Assembly: GCA_014859785.1 (NCBI GenBank)
Contig: JACUTP010000123.1
Location: 1 to 5,651, forward strand
Direction: 5' to 3'
From: Candidatus Methanoperedentaceae archaeon
Lineage (GTDB): Archaea; Halobacteriota; Methanosarcinia; Methanosarcinales; Methanoperedenaceae
DNA length: 5,651 bases
The notes beneath the pieces are model-generated. The model saw only the letters and a program-made list of their open reading frames with translations, was not told the DNA's origin and did not search any database. How positions within the stretch are numbered: position 1 is the first letter of the stretch; every line of letters begins with the position of its first letter. The translations under genes were made by a program, and so were the position numbers. Below, in pieces: positions 1 through 5,209 of the stretch.

Positions 1-2
1 CT

Positions 3-110
3 TTTGAAGAAGATGGGGAAGCTTTGAATTTGAGTAATGCCCAGGGGTTGCCAGTCAAGAAAGCCTACGGCAAAATTATTGGCACCGAACTGATACGAAC
101 TCAAAACTAA
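3..110 (+). CDS. 3' end of an unrecognised protein (partial)
   Basis: Frame 3 is open from the left edge for 35 codons and ends in TAA at 108-110. The other two plus frames stop within the first 30 bases. The visible C-terminus reads LSNAQGLPVKKAYGKIIG and ends in TELIRTQN. I do not recognise the family: the tail is short, mixed in charge, and has no membrane segment or metal-binding motif. It is likely a real gene end because the stop codon is followed by hairpin-forming repeats and a T run, as expected at a transcript 3' end. Its last codons lie inside the left arm of that inverted repeat, so the repeat and the coding sequence constrain each other. The upstream part is outside the window. 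Confidence 0.45.
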   Translation, partial: FEEDGEALNLSNAQGLPVKKAYGKIIGTELIRTQN

Positions 111-143
111 CTCACGGAGTTCGTTTCAGTTCGTCCGAGTTCG
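86..143. repeat. Helically phased inverted/direct heptamer repeat array
   Basis: The left arm (86-102, CGAACTGATACGAACTC) is complementary to the right arm (117-133) at 16 of 17 positions; the only mismatch is 94/125. The 14-nt loop holds the stop codon of the upstream gene. The arms consist of heptamers of the form (G/C)AGTTCG: two in minus orientation at 86-92 and 96-102, and three in plus orientation at 117-123, 127-133 and 137-143. Start-to-start steps are 10, 21, 10 and 10 bp, so all five copies lie on about the same face of the DNA helix. It may be a terminator stem, an array of regulator half-sites, or both. Confidence 0.7.
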
Positions 144-151
144 CTGTTTTT
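86..151 (+). terminator. Possible stem-loop plus T-run terminator of the left-edge gene
   Basis: The 17-bp stem with one mismatch (arms 86-102 and 117-133) is followed by a third heptamer copy (137-143), which could pair with 96-102 instead, and then by five T residues at 147-151. Archaeal termination depends mainly on T-rich stretches and needs no hairpin, so the T run is the stronger argument. The 13-nt gap between the main stem and the T run is longer than in a classical intrinsic terminator; the alternative pairing with 137-143 shortens it to three bases. Confidence 0.35.
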
Positions 152-249
152 ATCACATGCCTCATTTTTCCAGCAAGGGGATAAGAAAATGCGTTTATAC
201 TTTCCTATACGTTGAAAAATCGGGAATATGTAAATCCGGGTTTGGGCAA

Positions 250-258
250 TATTAATAA
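250..258 (+). promoter_or_regulatory. Candidate TATA box for the tRNA-Ser transcript
   Basis: TATTAATAA lies about 30-38 bases before the mature tRNA 5' end. With usual archaeal spacing (about 24-31 bases before the start site), transcription would begin near 280 and leave a short 5' leader for RNase P. A second AT-rich element, TTTATAC at 194-200, is an alternative that would give a leader of about 65 nt. Confidence 0.4.
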
Positions 259-287
259 GCAATGGTGTCATTTTGAGTGGAATATCA

Positions 288-375
288 GCCGAGGTAGCCA
301 AGCGGCCTACGGCGCCGGTCTTGAAAACCGGTGGGGCTTTGCCCCACGGGAGTTCAAATCTCCCCCTCGGCGCCA
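288..375 (+). tRNA. tRNA-Ser (anticodon UGA)
   Basis: The full cloverleaf folds by eye. The acceptor stem is GCCGAGG (288-294) with CCTCGGC (365-371), the discriminator is G372 and CCA is encoded at 373-375. The D stem is GCC/GGC (297-299, 311-313). The anticodon stem is CCGGT/ACCGG (315-319, 327-331) around the loop CTTGAAA, with anticodon TGA at 322-324. The T arm is GGGAG-TTCAAAT-CTCCC (348-364). The long variable arm (332-347) is a stem with a three-base TTT loop, the class II feature of serine and leucine tRNAs; together with the anticodon it identifies tRNA-Ser reading UCA, and UCG by wobble. No intron is present. It lies 48 bases before the TPR gene on the same strand. Confidence 0.97.
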
Positions 376-423
376 TTTATTCGTCAATGATGTTGGTTTT
401 GCCCAAAAATTAATCTTAATATA

Positions 424-1767
424 ATGACAGGAACCGATTCCTTACCCGGACTTAAGAACCTTATTTTACATCTCGGTTACCATGAAACCGCAACACAGGA
501 CATAATAGCCGAACTGGATGTGTTATTTGATGAAATAGCATTCGATAAGACAAAGCAGGCTGTTGATGCAGCAATTCAACAAAAAGATACAGAAAGCCTT
601 AAAAAGTCCCTTAAAGACCTGGTGACAAGCCTTGAGGGCAGGGGATTTTACCGCCCTGATTATCCTGCTCCACTTATTGTACTTCTTGTCAACGGCTTAA
701 ATCTCAGGGAAGAGGACATCTTTTCGGTTCTCGGGAAATCCAACCTTACCCGGGATGAAAAACTGGAAGAGATGGAACTTCTTGCATCATGTGCTGCTAT
801 CACCCAGCTTGGGTACATACTTCTCAGCTGCCTGATGCCGGATGTCAAAGCAGCTAACGCCGGTCCGCATGTATTCCTATTAATCGACAGTTTTTCAAAG
901 GATTCGTTTGTTTTCGTGGATTTCAGTATCGATTCCATAATAGAGGTGCCGGCAGGTATTTTTTCAGGTGACGGGGAAAACTATTCCCTTATTGAAGACG
1001 TGGAACTTCCTGATGGCGAAACATCACAACTGGTAAAAGAATATTATTCTTTTTTCCAGGTAACCCGGAATAATGGTCTAACACACAACATCCACAATAA
1101 CATAGGCAATACATATGAAAGGGTCGGGGAATTCGGGAAGGCAATTGATGAACTCACACAGGCAATAAGGCTGAACACTGGCTATATCGAGGCGCATAAT
1201 AATCTTGCAGTTGCCAGGTTTAAGAACGGGGAACCCGATAAGGCAATAAAGCTTCTTCAAAAAGCCATGAAACTGTATCCCCGGTATGCTGAAGCCCGAA
1301 GCAACCTCGGGAATATTTTCTTATCAATGCAAAGGTACGATGATGCAATCAGCGAAATGGAAGAAGCTCTCAGGCTTAAACCGGGTTTTGCAGGCGGGTA
1401 TAACAATCTCGGGAATATCTATGCAGAACTGGAGAGGACCGACGAGGCTATTGAAAAGTTCACGGAGGCTATCAGGCTTGACCCGGATTATGCCCTTGCC
1501 CATAACAATCTCGGTAATATGTTTGCAGCGTCAGGTAAATATGAGATGGCAATCACGGAGTTTGAAGAGGCGGTCAGGACCGCACCCGGATTAACAGAGG
1601 CTTACCATGGGCTGGCTTGTGTTTATTATGAACTGGGTAGTGTGGATAAAGCTGTACATGCATGGGCAAGGGCTGTTATTCTTGAGCCCGGACTTATGGA
1701 TTCAGTTCCTGACAGCCTGATGCTCAAGGTCAGCAAAGGTGTTTCAAGGATGAAACGGGGTGTATAA
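424..1767 (+). CDS. TPR-repeat protein with possible transglutaminase-like N-terminal domain
   Basis: This is a 447-residue protein predicted to be cytoplasmic, with no signal peptide or membrane segment. Six consecutive TPR units of 34 residues occupy roughly 222-253, 256-287, 290-321, 324-355, 358-389 and 392-423, with the usual pattern NNLGN..., G.Y..AI..., A..L.P. TPR solenoids bind other proteins, so a scaffold role is likely. Residues 1-220 are not TPR. Within them C123 (ASCAAITQLGYILL), H149 (GPHVFLLID) and D166 (FVFVDFS) have the order and context of the Cys-His-Asp triad of transglutaminase-like domains; this assignment is inference. The ATG has no Shine-Dalgarno sequence, and the same frame has a stop at 388-390 and no other standard start between, so 424 is the only upstream choice. 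Such proteins are often misnamed Ycf3 or photosystem I assembly from the TPRs alone. The partner is unknown. Confidence 0.9.
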   Translation: MTGTDSLPGLKNLILHLGYHETATQDIIAELDVLFDEIAFDKTKQAVDAAIQQKDTESLKKSLKDLVTSLEGRGFYRPDYPAPLIVLLVNGLNLREEDIFSVLGKSNLTRDEKLEEMELLASCAAITQLGYILLSCLMPDVKAANAGPHVFLLIDSFSKDSFVFVDFSIDSIIEVPAGIFSGDGENYSLIEDVELPDGETSQLVKEYYSFFQVTRNNGLTHNIHNNIGNTYERVGEFGKAIDELTQAIRLNTGYIEAHNNLAVARFKNGEPDKAIKLLQKAMKLYPRYAEARSNLGNIFLSMQRYDDAISEMEEALRLKPGFAGGYNNLGNIYAELERTDEAIEKFTEAIRLDPDYALAHNNLGNMFAASGKYEMAITEFEEAVRTAPGLTEAYHGLACVYYELGSVDKAVHAWARAVILEPGLMDSVPDSLMLKVSKGVSRMKRGV

Positions 1768-1812
1768 CGTATTGCGTATTATCTTTAGAAAGGAATTAAT
1801 ATAATACTGGAG
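1768..1812. other. Convergent spacer with a small inverted repeat
   Basis: These 45 bases separate the ends of the TPR gene (plus) and the Roadblock gene (minus). GTATTAT (1776-1782) and ATAATAC (1801-1807) form a 7-bp inverted repeat around an AT-rich 18-base loop. It could sit at the 3' end of both transcripts, but neither strand has a strong T run here, so calling it a terminator would be weak. Confidence 0.3.
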
Positions 1813-2184
1813 TTACGACAGGATTTTTTGGACTTTTTCAGCCGCTTTTTTTAATTCATTTAATATCAAGCCGATAAAACCTTCTTCCCCGACAAGAACA
1901 ACAATCAACGCATCATGACCTGCCGCATAAGTAATAAGATGTTTATCTTGTGTTTCCACTATAATAGATTTTGTTTTTTCGTTGCTAAGGCGCAAGATAG
2001 TGGATTGTGCGGACATATATAAAGTTGCGGTAAGTGCGGCAAAAGCTTCACCTGTGGTTCCTGTACCCAAATTTCCGGAAGCCATTAATAATCCCTGTTT
2101 TGAAACAATAGCAGAAAGTTCTATACCGCCAACTGATTCCAGGTCACCAAGTATTTTTCCGAGGTATTCAGTTATTGTTTCCAT
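1813..2184 (-). CDS. Roadblock/LC7 domain protein
   Basis: A 123-residue single-domain protein, the normal length for the Roadblock/LC7 (MglB/robl) family. The N-terminal helix METITEYLGKILGDLESVGG leads into the strand-turn-strand IELSAIVSKQGLLMASG (21-37). Then follow the long helix AFAALTATLYMSAQSTI (48-63), the strands KSIIVETQDKHLITYAAG and DALIVVLVG, and the C-terminal helix. Family members dimerise and typically act with small Ras-like GTPases; no GTPase gene is in this window, so the partner is unknown. The chosen ATG has GGAG at 2191-2194, six bases upstream, and a TATA box at 2226-2233 predicting a start near 2202. The frame is open 28 codons further, to 2268, but that extension would run through the TATA box, overlap the end of PAN and lack homologous character. 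The gene lies 76 bp downstream of PAN in the same direction and appears to have its own promoter. Confidence 0.88.
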   Translation of the reverse strand: METITEYLGKILGDLESVGGIELSAIVSKQGLLMASGNLGTGTTGEAFAALTATLYMSAQSTILRLSNEKTKSIIVETQDKHLITYAAGHDALIVVLVGEEGFIGLILNELKKAAEKVQKILS

Positions 2185-2190
2185 TTGCTT

Positions 2191-2194
2191 CTCC
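2191..2194 (-). promoter_or_regulatory. Shine-Dalgarno site fixing the Roadblock start
   Basis: On the minus strand GGAG is followed by AAGCAA and then ATG at 2184, a spacing of six bases. It decides for this ATG over the in-frame start at 2268. The same motif and spacing precede PAN. Confidence 0.7.
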
Positions 2195-2225
2195 GGTATA
2201 TTCAACTGAACGTAAACGACTTGAT

Positions 2226-2233
2226 AATTTATA
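2226..2233 (-). promoter_or_regulatory. TATA box of the Roadblock gene
   Basis: The minus strand reads TATAAATT in the PAN-Roadblock spacer, 42-49 bases before the ATG. Standard spacing puts the transcription start near 2202, giving a leader of about 18 nt that just contains the GGAG site. The fit between box, leader and ribosome-binding site supports transcription independent of PAN, although read-through is possible. Confidence 0.6.
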
Positions 2234-2260
2234 GAAGTTATTGAAGAAATACATCTCACA

Positions 2261-3499
2261 TCAGGCAAACATTCCCACAGAATGCCGGGAAGTTTTAGCT
2301 GATGAAACTATTATTTTCTCTATTGCATCCTGGAAATCAGCAACTGAAACACTGTCCCGGTCTTCCCTTACTGCAAACATACCTGCTTCCATAACAACCG
2401 CCCTGAGGTCAGAACCACTTGCACCTTCTGTTAGACTGGATAATTTCCCAAAATCAATATTCCCGGAGAGCCTCATTTTCCTTGAATGTATTTTAAGGAT
2501 TAATTCCCTTGCTTCTTTATCAGGCATTGGTATTGGTATTATCCTGTCAAACCTGCCGGGTCTTAAAAGAGCAGGGTCGAGAATATCATGCCTGTTTGTT
2601 GCTGCTATTATCCTGATATCCCCCCGATTATCAAACCCGTCCATCTCGGCAAGTAACTGCATCAACGTACGCTGGACTTCCCTGTCCCCCGACGTTGCGG
2701 TATCAAGGCGCTTTGCTCCGATTGAATCAAGTTCGTCAATGAATATAATAGTAGGGGATTTTTCTTTTGCCATCTTGAACATGTCCCTGACAAGACGTGC
2801 CCCTTCCCCGATATATTTCTGGACGAGTTCAGAACCCACTATCCTGATAAATCTGGCATTTGTCTGGCTGGCAACTGCTCTGGCAAGAAGTGTTTTTCCG
2901 GTTCCCGGAGGACCGTACAGCAGCACCCCTTTAGGCGGTTCTATCCCGATACGCTCAAACGCTTCAGGTCTTGTAAGCGGATATTCAACAGTTTCCCTTA
3001 CCTCACGTATCTGGTCATCAAGACCGCCCACATCAGAATAAGATGATTCCGATGGATCTATAACCTCCATTCCGCATACTAAAGGATTGCGTGACGGCGG
3101 CAGGATACCTATTACTGCAAGGGTCTGGTAATTCAGGCTGACCTGTGTTCCGGGTATTAGTTCCGAACTGTTTAATAACTGCGATGCATTTACTACGAAC
3201 TGCGGTCCGTTACTGCTCCTGATAATTATTTTCCCGTTTTCCAGCACATCCATAACAGTACCGACAACATGCGGAGGAGTTTTGAGCTTTTCAAGTTCGC
3301 TTTTTAACTGACGCAATTCCCTTTCGTACTTGAGTTTCTGGGTTTCTGTATGACGTTTTTCCTGTTCAATCTTTGTTGTCTGTTCCTTGAGCAGGTTATT
3401 TCTTTCCTCAAGTGTCTTGATACGGTCTATCAAATAGCGGGAAAAATCATCACTTCCCATTGAAAAGGGGCTTCCGCTTGTTTCCTCTATTTCAGGCAT
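2261..3499 (-). CDS. pan: Proteasome-activating nucleotidase (PAN)
   Basis: A 412-residue AAA+ ATPase. Its hexamer unfolds substrates and feeds them into the 20S proteasome; it is the archaeal counterpart of the 26S Rpt ring. The order is PAN-like: N-terminal coiled coil about 25-72, TPP proline turn at 74-76, OB domain to about 133, then the AAA+ module. Visible motifs are SDVGGLD (155-161), Walker A GPPGTGKT (196-203), pore loop KYIGEG with Y229-I-G, Walker B IIFIDELD with D255/E256, sensor-1 AATN (N302), and LRPGRFDR with arginine fingers R316 and R319. The C-terminus is MFA, a hydrophobic-Phe-X variant of the HbYX tail that docks in the proteasome alpha ring. The ATG at 3499 is preferred to a GTG at 3526 because GGAG lies six bases before it and the GTG is almost on the TATA box. 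The related cdc48/VAT is excluded by the single AAA domain. Confidence 0.95.
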   Translation of the reverse strand: MPEIEETSGSPFSMGSDDFSRYLIDRIKTLEERNNLLKEQTTKIEQEKRHTETQKLKYERELRQLKSELEKLKTPPHVVGTVMDVLENGKIIIRSSNGPQFVVNASQLLNSSELIPGTQVSLNYQTLAVIGILPPSRNPLVCGMEVIDPSESSYSDVGGLDDQIREVRETVEYPLTRPEAFERIGIEPPKGVLLYGPPGTGKTLLARAVASQTNARFIRIVGSELVQKYIGEGARLVRDMFKMAKEKSPTIIFIDELDSIGAKRLDTATSGDREVQRTLMQLLAEMDGFDNRGDIRIIAATNRHDILDPALLRPGRFDRIIPIPMPDKEARELILKIHSRKMRLSGNIDFGKLSSLTEGASGSDLRAVVMEAGMFAVREDRDSVSVADFQDAIEKIIVSSAKTSRHSVGMFA

Positions 3500-3505
3500 G
3501 TTGGT

Positions 3506-3509
3506 CTCC
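3506..3509 (-). promoter_or_regulatory. Shine-Dalgarno site fixing the PAN start
   Basis: The minus strand reads GGAG-ACCAAC-ATG, with the ATG at 3499. It supports this start over the GTG at 3526, which has no such site. Confidence 0.65.
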
Positions 3510-3531
3510 GAATGATATTTAAGCACAGAGG

Positions 3532-3539
3532 ATATATAA
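3532..3539. promoter_or_regulatory. Shared divergent TATA element between PAN and MBF1
   Basis: The 62-bp spacer holds one TATA-like element. The plus strand reads ATATATAA and the minus strand TTATATAT, with a palindromic core TATATA at 3533-3538. For MBF1 its usual spacing puts the start at about 3562, on the ATG itself, predicting a leaderless message. For PAN the start falls at about 3508-3510, at the edge of the GGAG site. On the PAN side an A-rich stretch (GAAAACTC) precedes the box and could act as a BRE, which suggests that PAN may be the favoured direction. Confidence 0.6.
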
Positions 3540-3561
3540 GAGTTTTCGTTGAGTTGATGAA

Positions 3562-4047
3562 ATGCAATGTGAAATATGCGGCAGTGACATAAAGGATAAA
3601 CCGGTTAAGATAACCCTGGAAGGAACCATCCTGAATGCATGCGGTAAATGTTCACATTACGGGAAAACATCTGATAAATGGTCGCCGGTATCCAGGAAAA
3701 TGTCGCCAACTGAGAAGGTATTTCCACAGCGTAAACCAAAACGGGACGTTTTTGATAAACTCGGGGATGAGATTAACCAGGATTATGCACAGATTATCAA
3801 GAATGCCAGGGAATCACAGCATCTGACAATTGAACAGCTTGCTTCAAAGATTAAGGAAAAAGCCATGTTACTTCGGAAAATAGAGAGGGAAGAACTGGTT
3901 CCGGAAGATAACTTACGGAAAAAACTTGAGAGCGAGCTTAACATCAAACTGACCGAGAGATACTCATCAGAAGACCAGCAAGGAAGCGGTTTTATCCGTG
4001 GAACGACCCTTGGCGATGTGGCTGTTATCAGGAAAAAGGCAAAATAA
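3562..4047 (+). CDS. mbf1: Archaeal multiprotein bridging factor 1 (aMBF1)
   Basis: A 161-residue protein of normal aMBF1 length. The N-terminal zinc ribbon has C3-x2-C6 and C27-x2-C30 (CEICG...CGKC). A basic linker (about 45-62) follows, then a Cro/C1-type helix-turn-helix at about 75-130 (IIKNARESQHLTIEQLASKI) and a conserved-looking C-terminal tail with RGTTLGDVAVI (146-156). Eukaryotic MBF1 bridges TBP and activators; archaeal forms keep the HTH, carry the extra zinc ribbon and have been linked to ribosomes and translation, so the exact role here is uncertain. The start at MQCEICG keeps the first zinc cysteines, lacks a strong Shine-Dalgarno site and lies 23 bases after the shared TATA box, predicting a leaderless transcript. 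It diverges from PAN and converges on moaA. Confidence 0.93.
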   Translation: MQCEICGSDIKDKPVKITLEGTILNACGKCSHYGKTSDKWSPVSRKMSPTEKVFPQRKPKRDVFDKLGDEINQDYAQIIKNARESQHLTIEQLASKIKEKAMLLRKIEREELVPEDNLRKKLESELNIKLTERYSSEDQQGSGFIRGTTLGDVAVIRKKAK

Positions 4048-4081
4048 TAATTTATGATAAACCAGGTATTGGGTGGAAACC
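4048..4081. other. Convergent spacer between MBF1 and moaA
   Basis: Thirty-four bases separate the two stop codons. The minus strand has short T-rich stretches just past moaA, inside the end of MBF1, which could serve termination. No convincing hairpin is visible. Confidence 0.3.
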
Positions 4082-4969
4082 TCAGCTTTTATAGTACGGT
4101 TCCCTCTTACCAGTCACGAGTTTCATAAGCTCCTTAATCTCTTGCGGTTTTTTATTATTTACATCCACAAGATTATCATTTCTTAAAAGGCATGGTTTAA
4201 GTTTGCCGTCTGAAGTAACCCGCAAACGTGTGCAGCTGGCACAGAAATGTGAGTTGTCAATAGGTCTGACAAGTTCAACCTCAACACCATTTATCAAATA
4301 TTTTTTCCTGCGGTGCATGGAACGTTCCTTTATTTCAGAGGCTCTTGATTCAAGGAATTTTTCAACTTCGTAAATATCGACGTTATATCCTGACGTTCCA
4401 TTGAAATCCATCATTTCAATAAGCTGCAGGATAACACTGCTGTCATATTGCCGGATGAAATCCATCATATCCCTGAGTTCTGTGTCATTTATGCCTTTCA
4501 GGAGAACCATGTTAAGCTTTACGGGTGTCAGCCCGCAATCAACTGCCGCATCTATTCCTTTTAACACCGGTGCTACATCCCCGCCCGTAACCATCCGGTA
4601 TTTTTCAGGTGACAATGAGGGAAGGCTTATATTTACACGGTTAAGTCCACTTTCTGCAAGGCTTTCAGCCCTGTTTTCAAGGTAAATGCCGTTTGTGGTT
4701 GCCGAGATATCCTTTAATCCAGGAAGTGCACGGATAATATCCTCAAAATCCTCCCGCATCAACGGCTCACCGCCTGAGAATTTGACCTTGCTGACACCAA
4801 GTTCTTTTGCAGCACGGACTATATTTACAAATGTCTCAACCGTACATTCATTCTGTTGCTCCCTGTTATCACCTTCATGATGACAGTACATGCACCTGAG
4901 GTTGCAGCGGTTGGTGATGGATATCCTCAGGCTATTAATCGTGCGTCCGTAATCATCTGTTAACTGCAT
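4082..4969 (-). CDS. moaA: GTP 3',8-cyclase MoaA (molybdenum cofactor biosynthesis)
   Basis: A 295-residue radical-SAM enzyme that converts GTP to 3',8-cyclo-7,8-dihydro-GTP, the first step to molybdopterin; in archaea the product goes on to molybdenum or tungsten cofactors. The N-terminus DDYGRTINSLRISITNRCNL is typical. C22-x3-C26-x2-C29 binds the SAM-cleaving 4Fe-4S cluster, and SGGEP (65-69) is the SAM-contact motif. The second cluster motif, C243-x2-C246-x13-C260, is present in HFCASCTRLR, with the two arginines (R248, R250) that contact GTP in studied enzymes. Two features differ from the bacterial and human forms: the C-terminus is PYYKS with no Gly-Gly tail, and the strand usually reading RFIEFM is QLIEMM here. 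It is the last gene of a three-gene operon, 33 bases after the ubiquitin-like gene. Upstream GGTTATCAGGCAGGC gives only a weak ribosome-binding match, so translation may lean on coupling. Confidence 0.94.
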   Translation of the reverse strand: MQLTDDYGRTINSLRISITNRCNLRCMYCHHEGDNREQQNECTVETFVNIVRAAKELGVSKVKFSGGEPLMREDFEDIIRALPGLKDISATTNGIYLENRAESLAESGLNRVNISLPSLSPEKYRMVTGGDVAPVLKGIDAAVDCGLTPVKLNMVLLKGINDTELRDMMDFIRQYDSSVILQLIEMMDFNGTSGYNVDIYEVEKFLESRASEIKERSMHRRKKYLINGVEVELVRPIDNSHFCASCTRLRVTSDGKLKPCLLRNDNLVDVNNKKPQEIKELMKLVTGKREPYYKS

Positions 4970-4988
4970 GCCTGCCTGATAACCCTTT

Positions 4989-5007
4989 GATGAATAATAA
5001 ATTCATC
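4989..5007 (-). other. Intercistronic hairpin at the end of the ubiquitin-like gene
   Basis: On the minus strand GATGAAT-TTATT-ATTCATC is a perfect 7-bp stem with a 5-base loop. Its 5' arm includes the TGA stop of the ubiquitin-like gene, and it ends 19 bases before the moaA ATG. It could protect or process the message between the cistrons or modulate moaA translation; the stem is AT-rich and weak. Confidence 0.4.
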
Positions 5008-5209
5008 CACCGCTCACAATACGCAGGATTTCAACATCGTCAGGGGTTACATTTTCGTCAAGCGGCACGGGATTGCCGTTTCTGAATACCAGCACGATTT
5101 CAGGATTGATATTCAGGGAACCAAGCAGGTTCTCGTATGTAAAATCCTCAGGAACCTCACGTGTTTCTTGTTTTACACTTCCCGATAGAATTTTTATCCT
5201 TACCTTCAA
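5003..5209 (-). CDS. Ubiquitin-like sulfur carrier / SAMP-type protein (MoaD/ThiS superfamily)
   Basis: A 68-residue beta-grasp protein ending RIVSGG. Members of this superfamily are adenylated at the terminal glycine by an E1-like enzyme (MoeB/UbaA) and then carry a thiocarboxylate or are joined to lysines. The layout fits: strand MKVRIKIL, strand ETREVP, helix TYENLLGSL, strand EIVLVFRNG, and the terminal strand VEILRIVSGG. The position before moaA suggests the MoaD role of giving sulfur to molybdopterin synthase. The short length and NGNPVPLDENVTPDD...VSGG also resemble SAMP2/Urm1- or ThiS-like carriers used in tRNA thiolation or protein tagging; the sequence alone does not settle this. 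The start is TTG, overlapping the upstream stop as TTGA, with GAGG four bases before it inside the upstream gene, so translation is probably coupled. Confidence 0.87.
   Translation of the reverse strand: MKVRIKILSGSVKQETREVPEDFTYENLLGSLNINPEIVLVFRNGNPVPLDENVTPDDVEILRIVSGG

Noticed and set aside
288..375. tRNA gene as an integration site
   Set aside because: I looked for a duplicated tRNA 3' end, an integrase or a composition shift in the flanks and saw none in this window.
107..376. 89-codon minus-strand frame across the tRNA and repeat array
   Set aside because: It is antisense to the tRNA and repeats. Its open state follows from structured non-coding DNA, and it has no domain.
212..424. 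70-codon plus-strand frame across the tRNA
   Set aside because: It runs through a complete tRNA-Ser and shows no protein character.
2185..2268. 28-residue N-terminal extension of the Roadblock protein
   Set aside because: It would cross the TATA box at 2226-2233 and overlap the PAN stop. The ATG at 2184 has a GGAG site and gives the normal family length.
2241..3041. 266-codon open frame on the plus strand
   Set aside because: It lies antisense to PAN, whose protein is unmistakable. The translation is rich in Ser, Ile and Leu with no recognisable domain, as expected for a shadow frame.
3500..3526. GTG start giving PAN nine more residues
   Set aside because: The GTG is only five bases from the TATA box and would lie upstream of the predicted transcript start. 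The ATG at 3499 has GGAG six bases before it.
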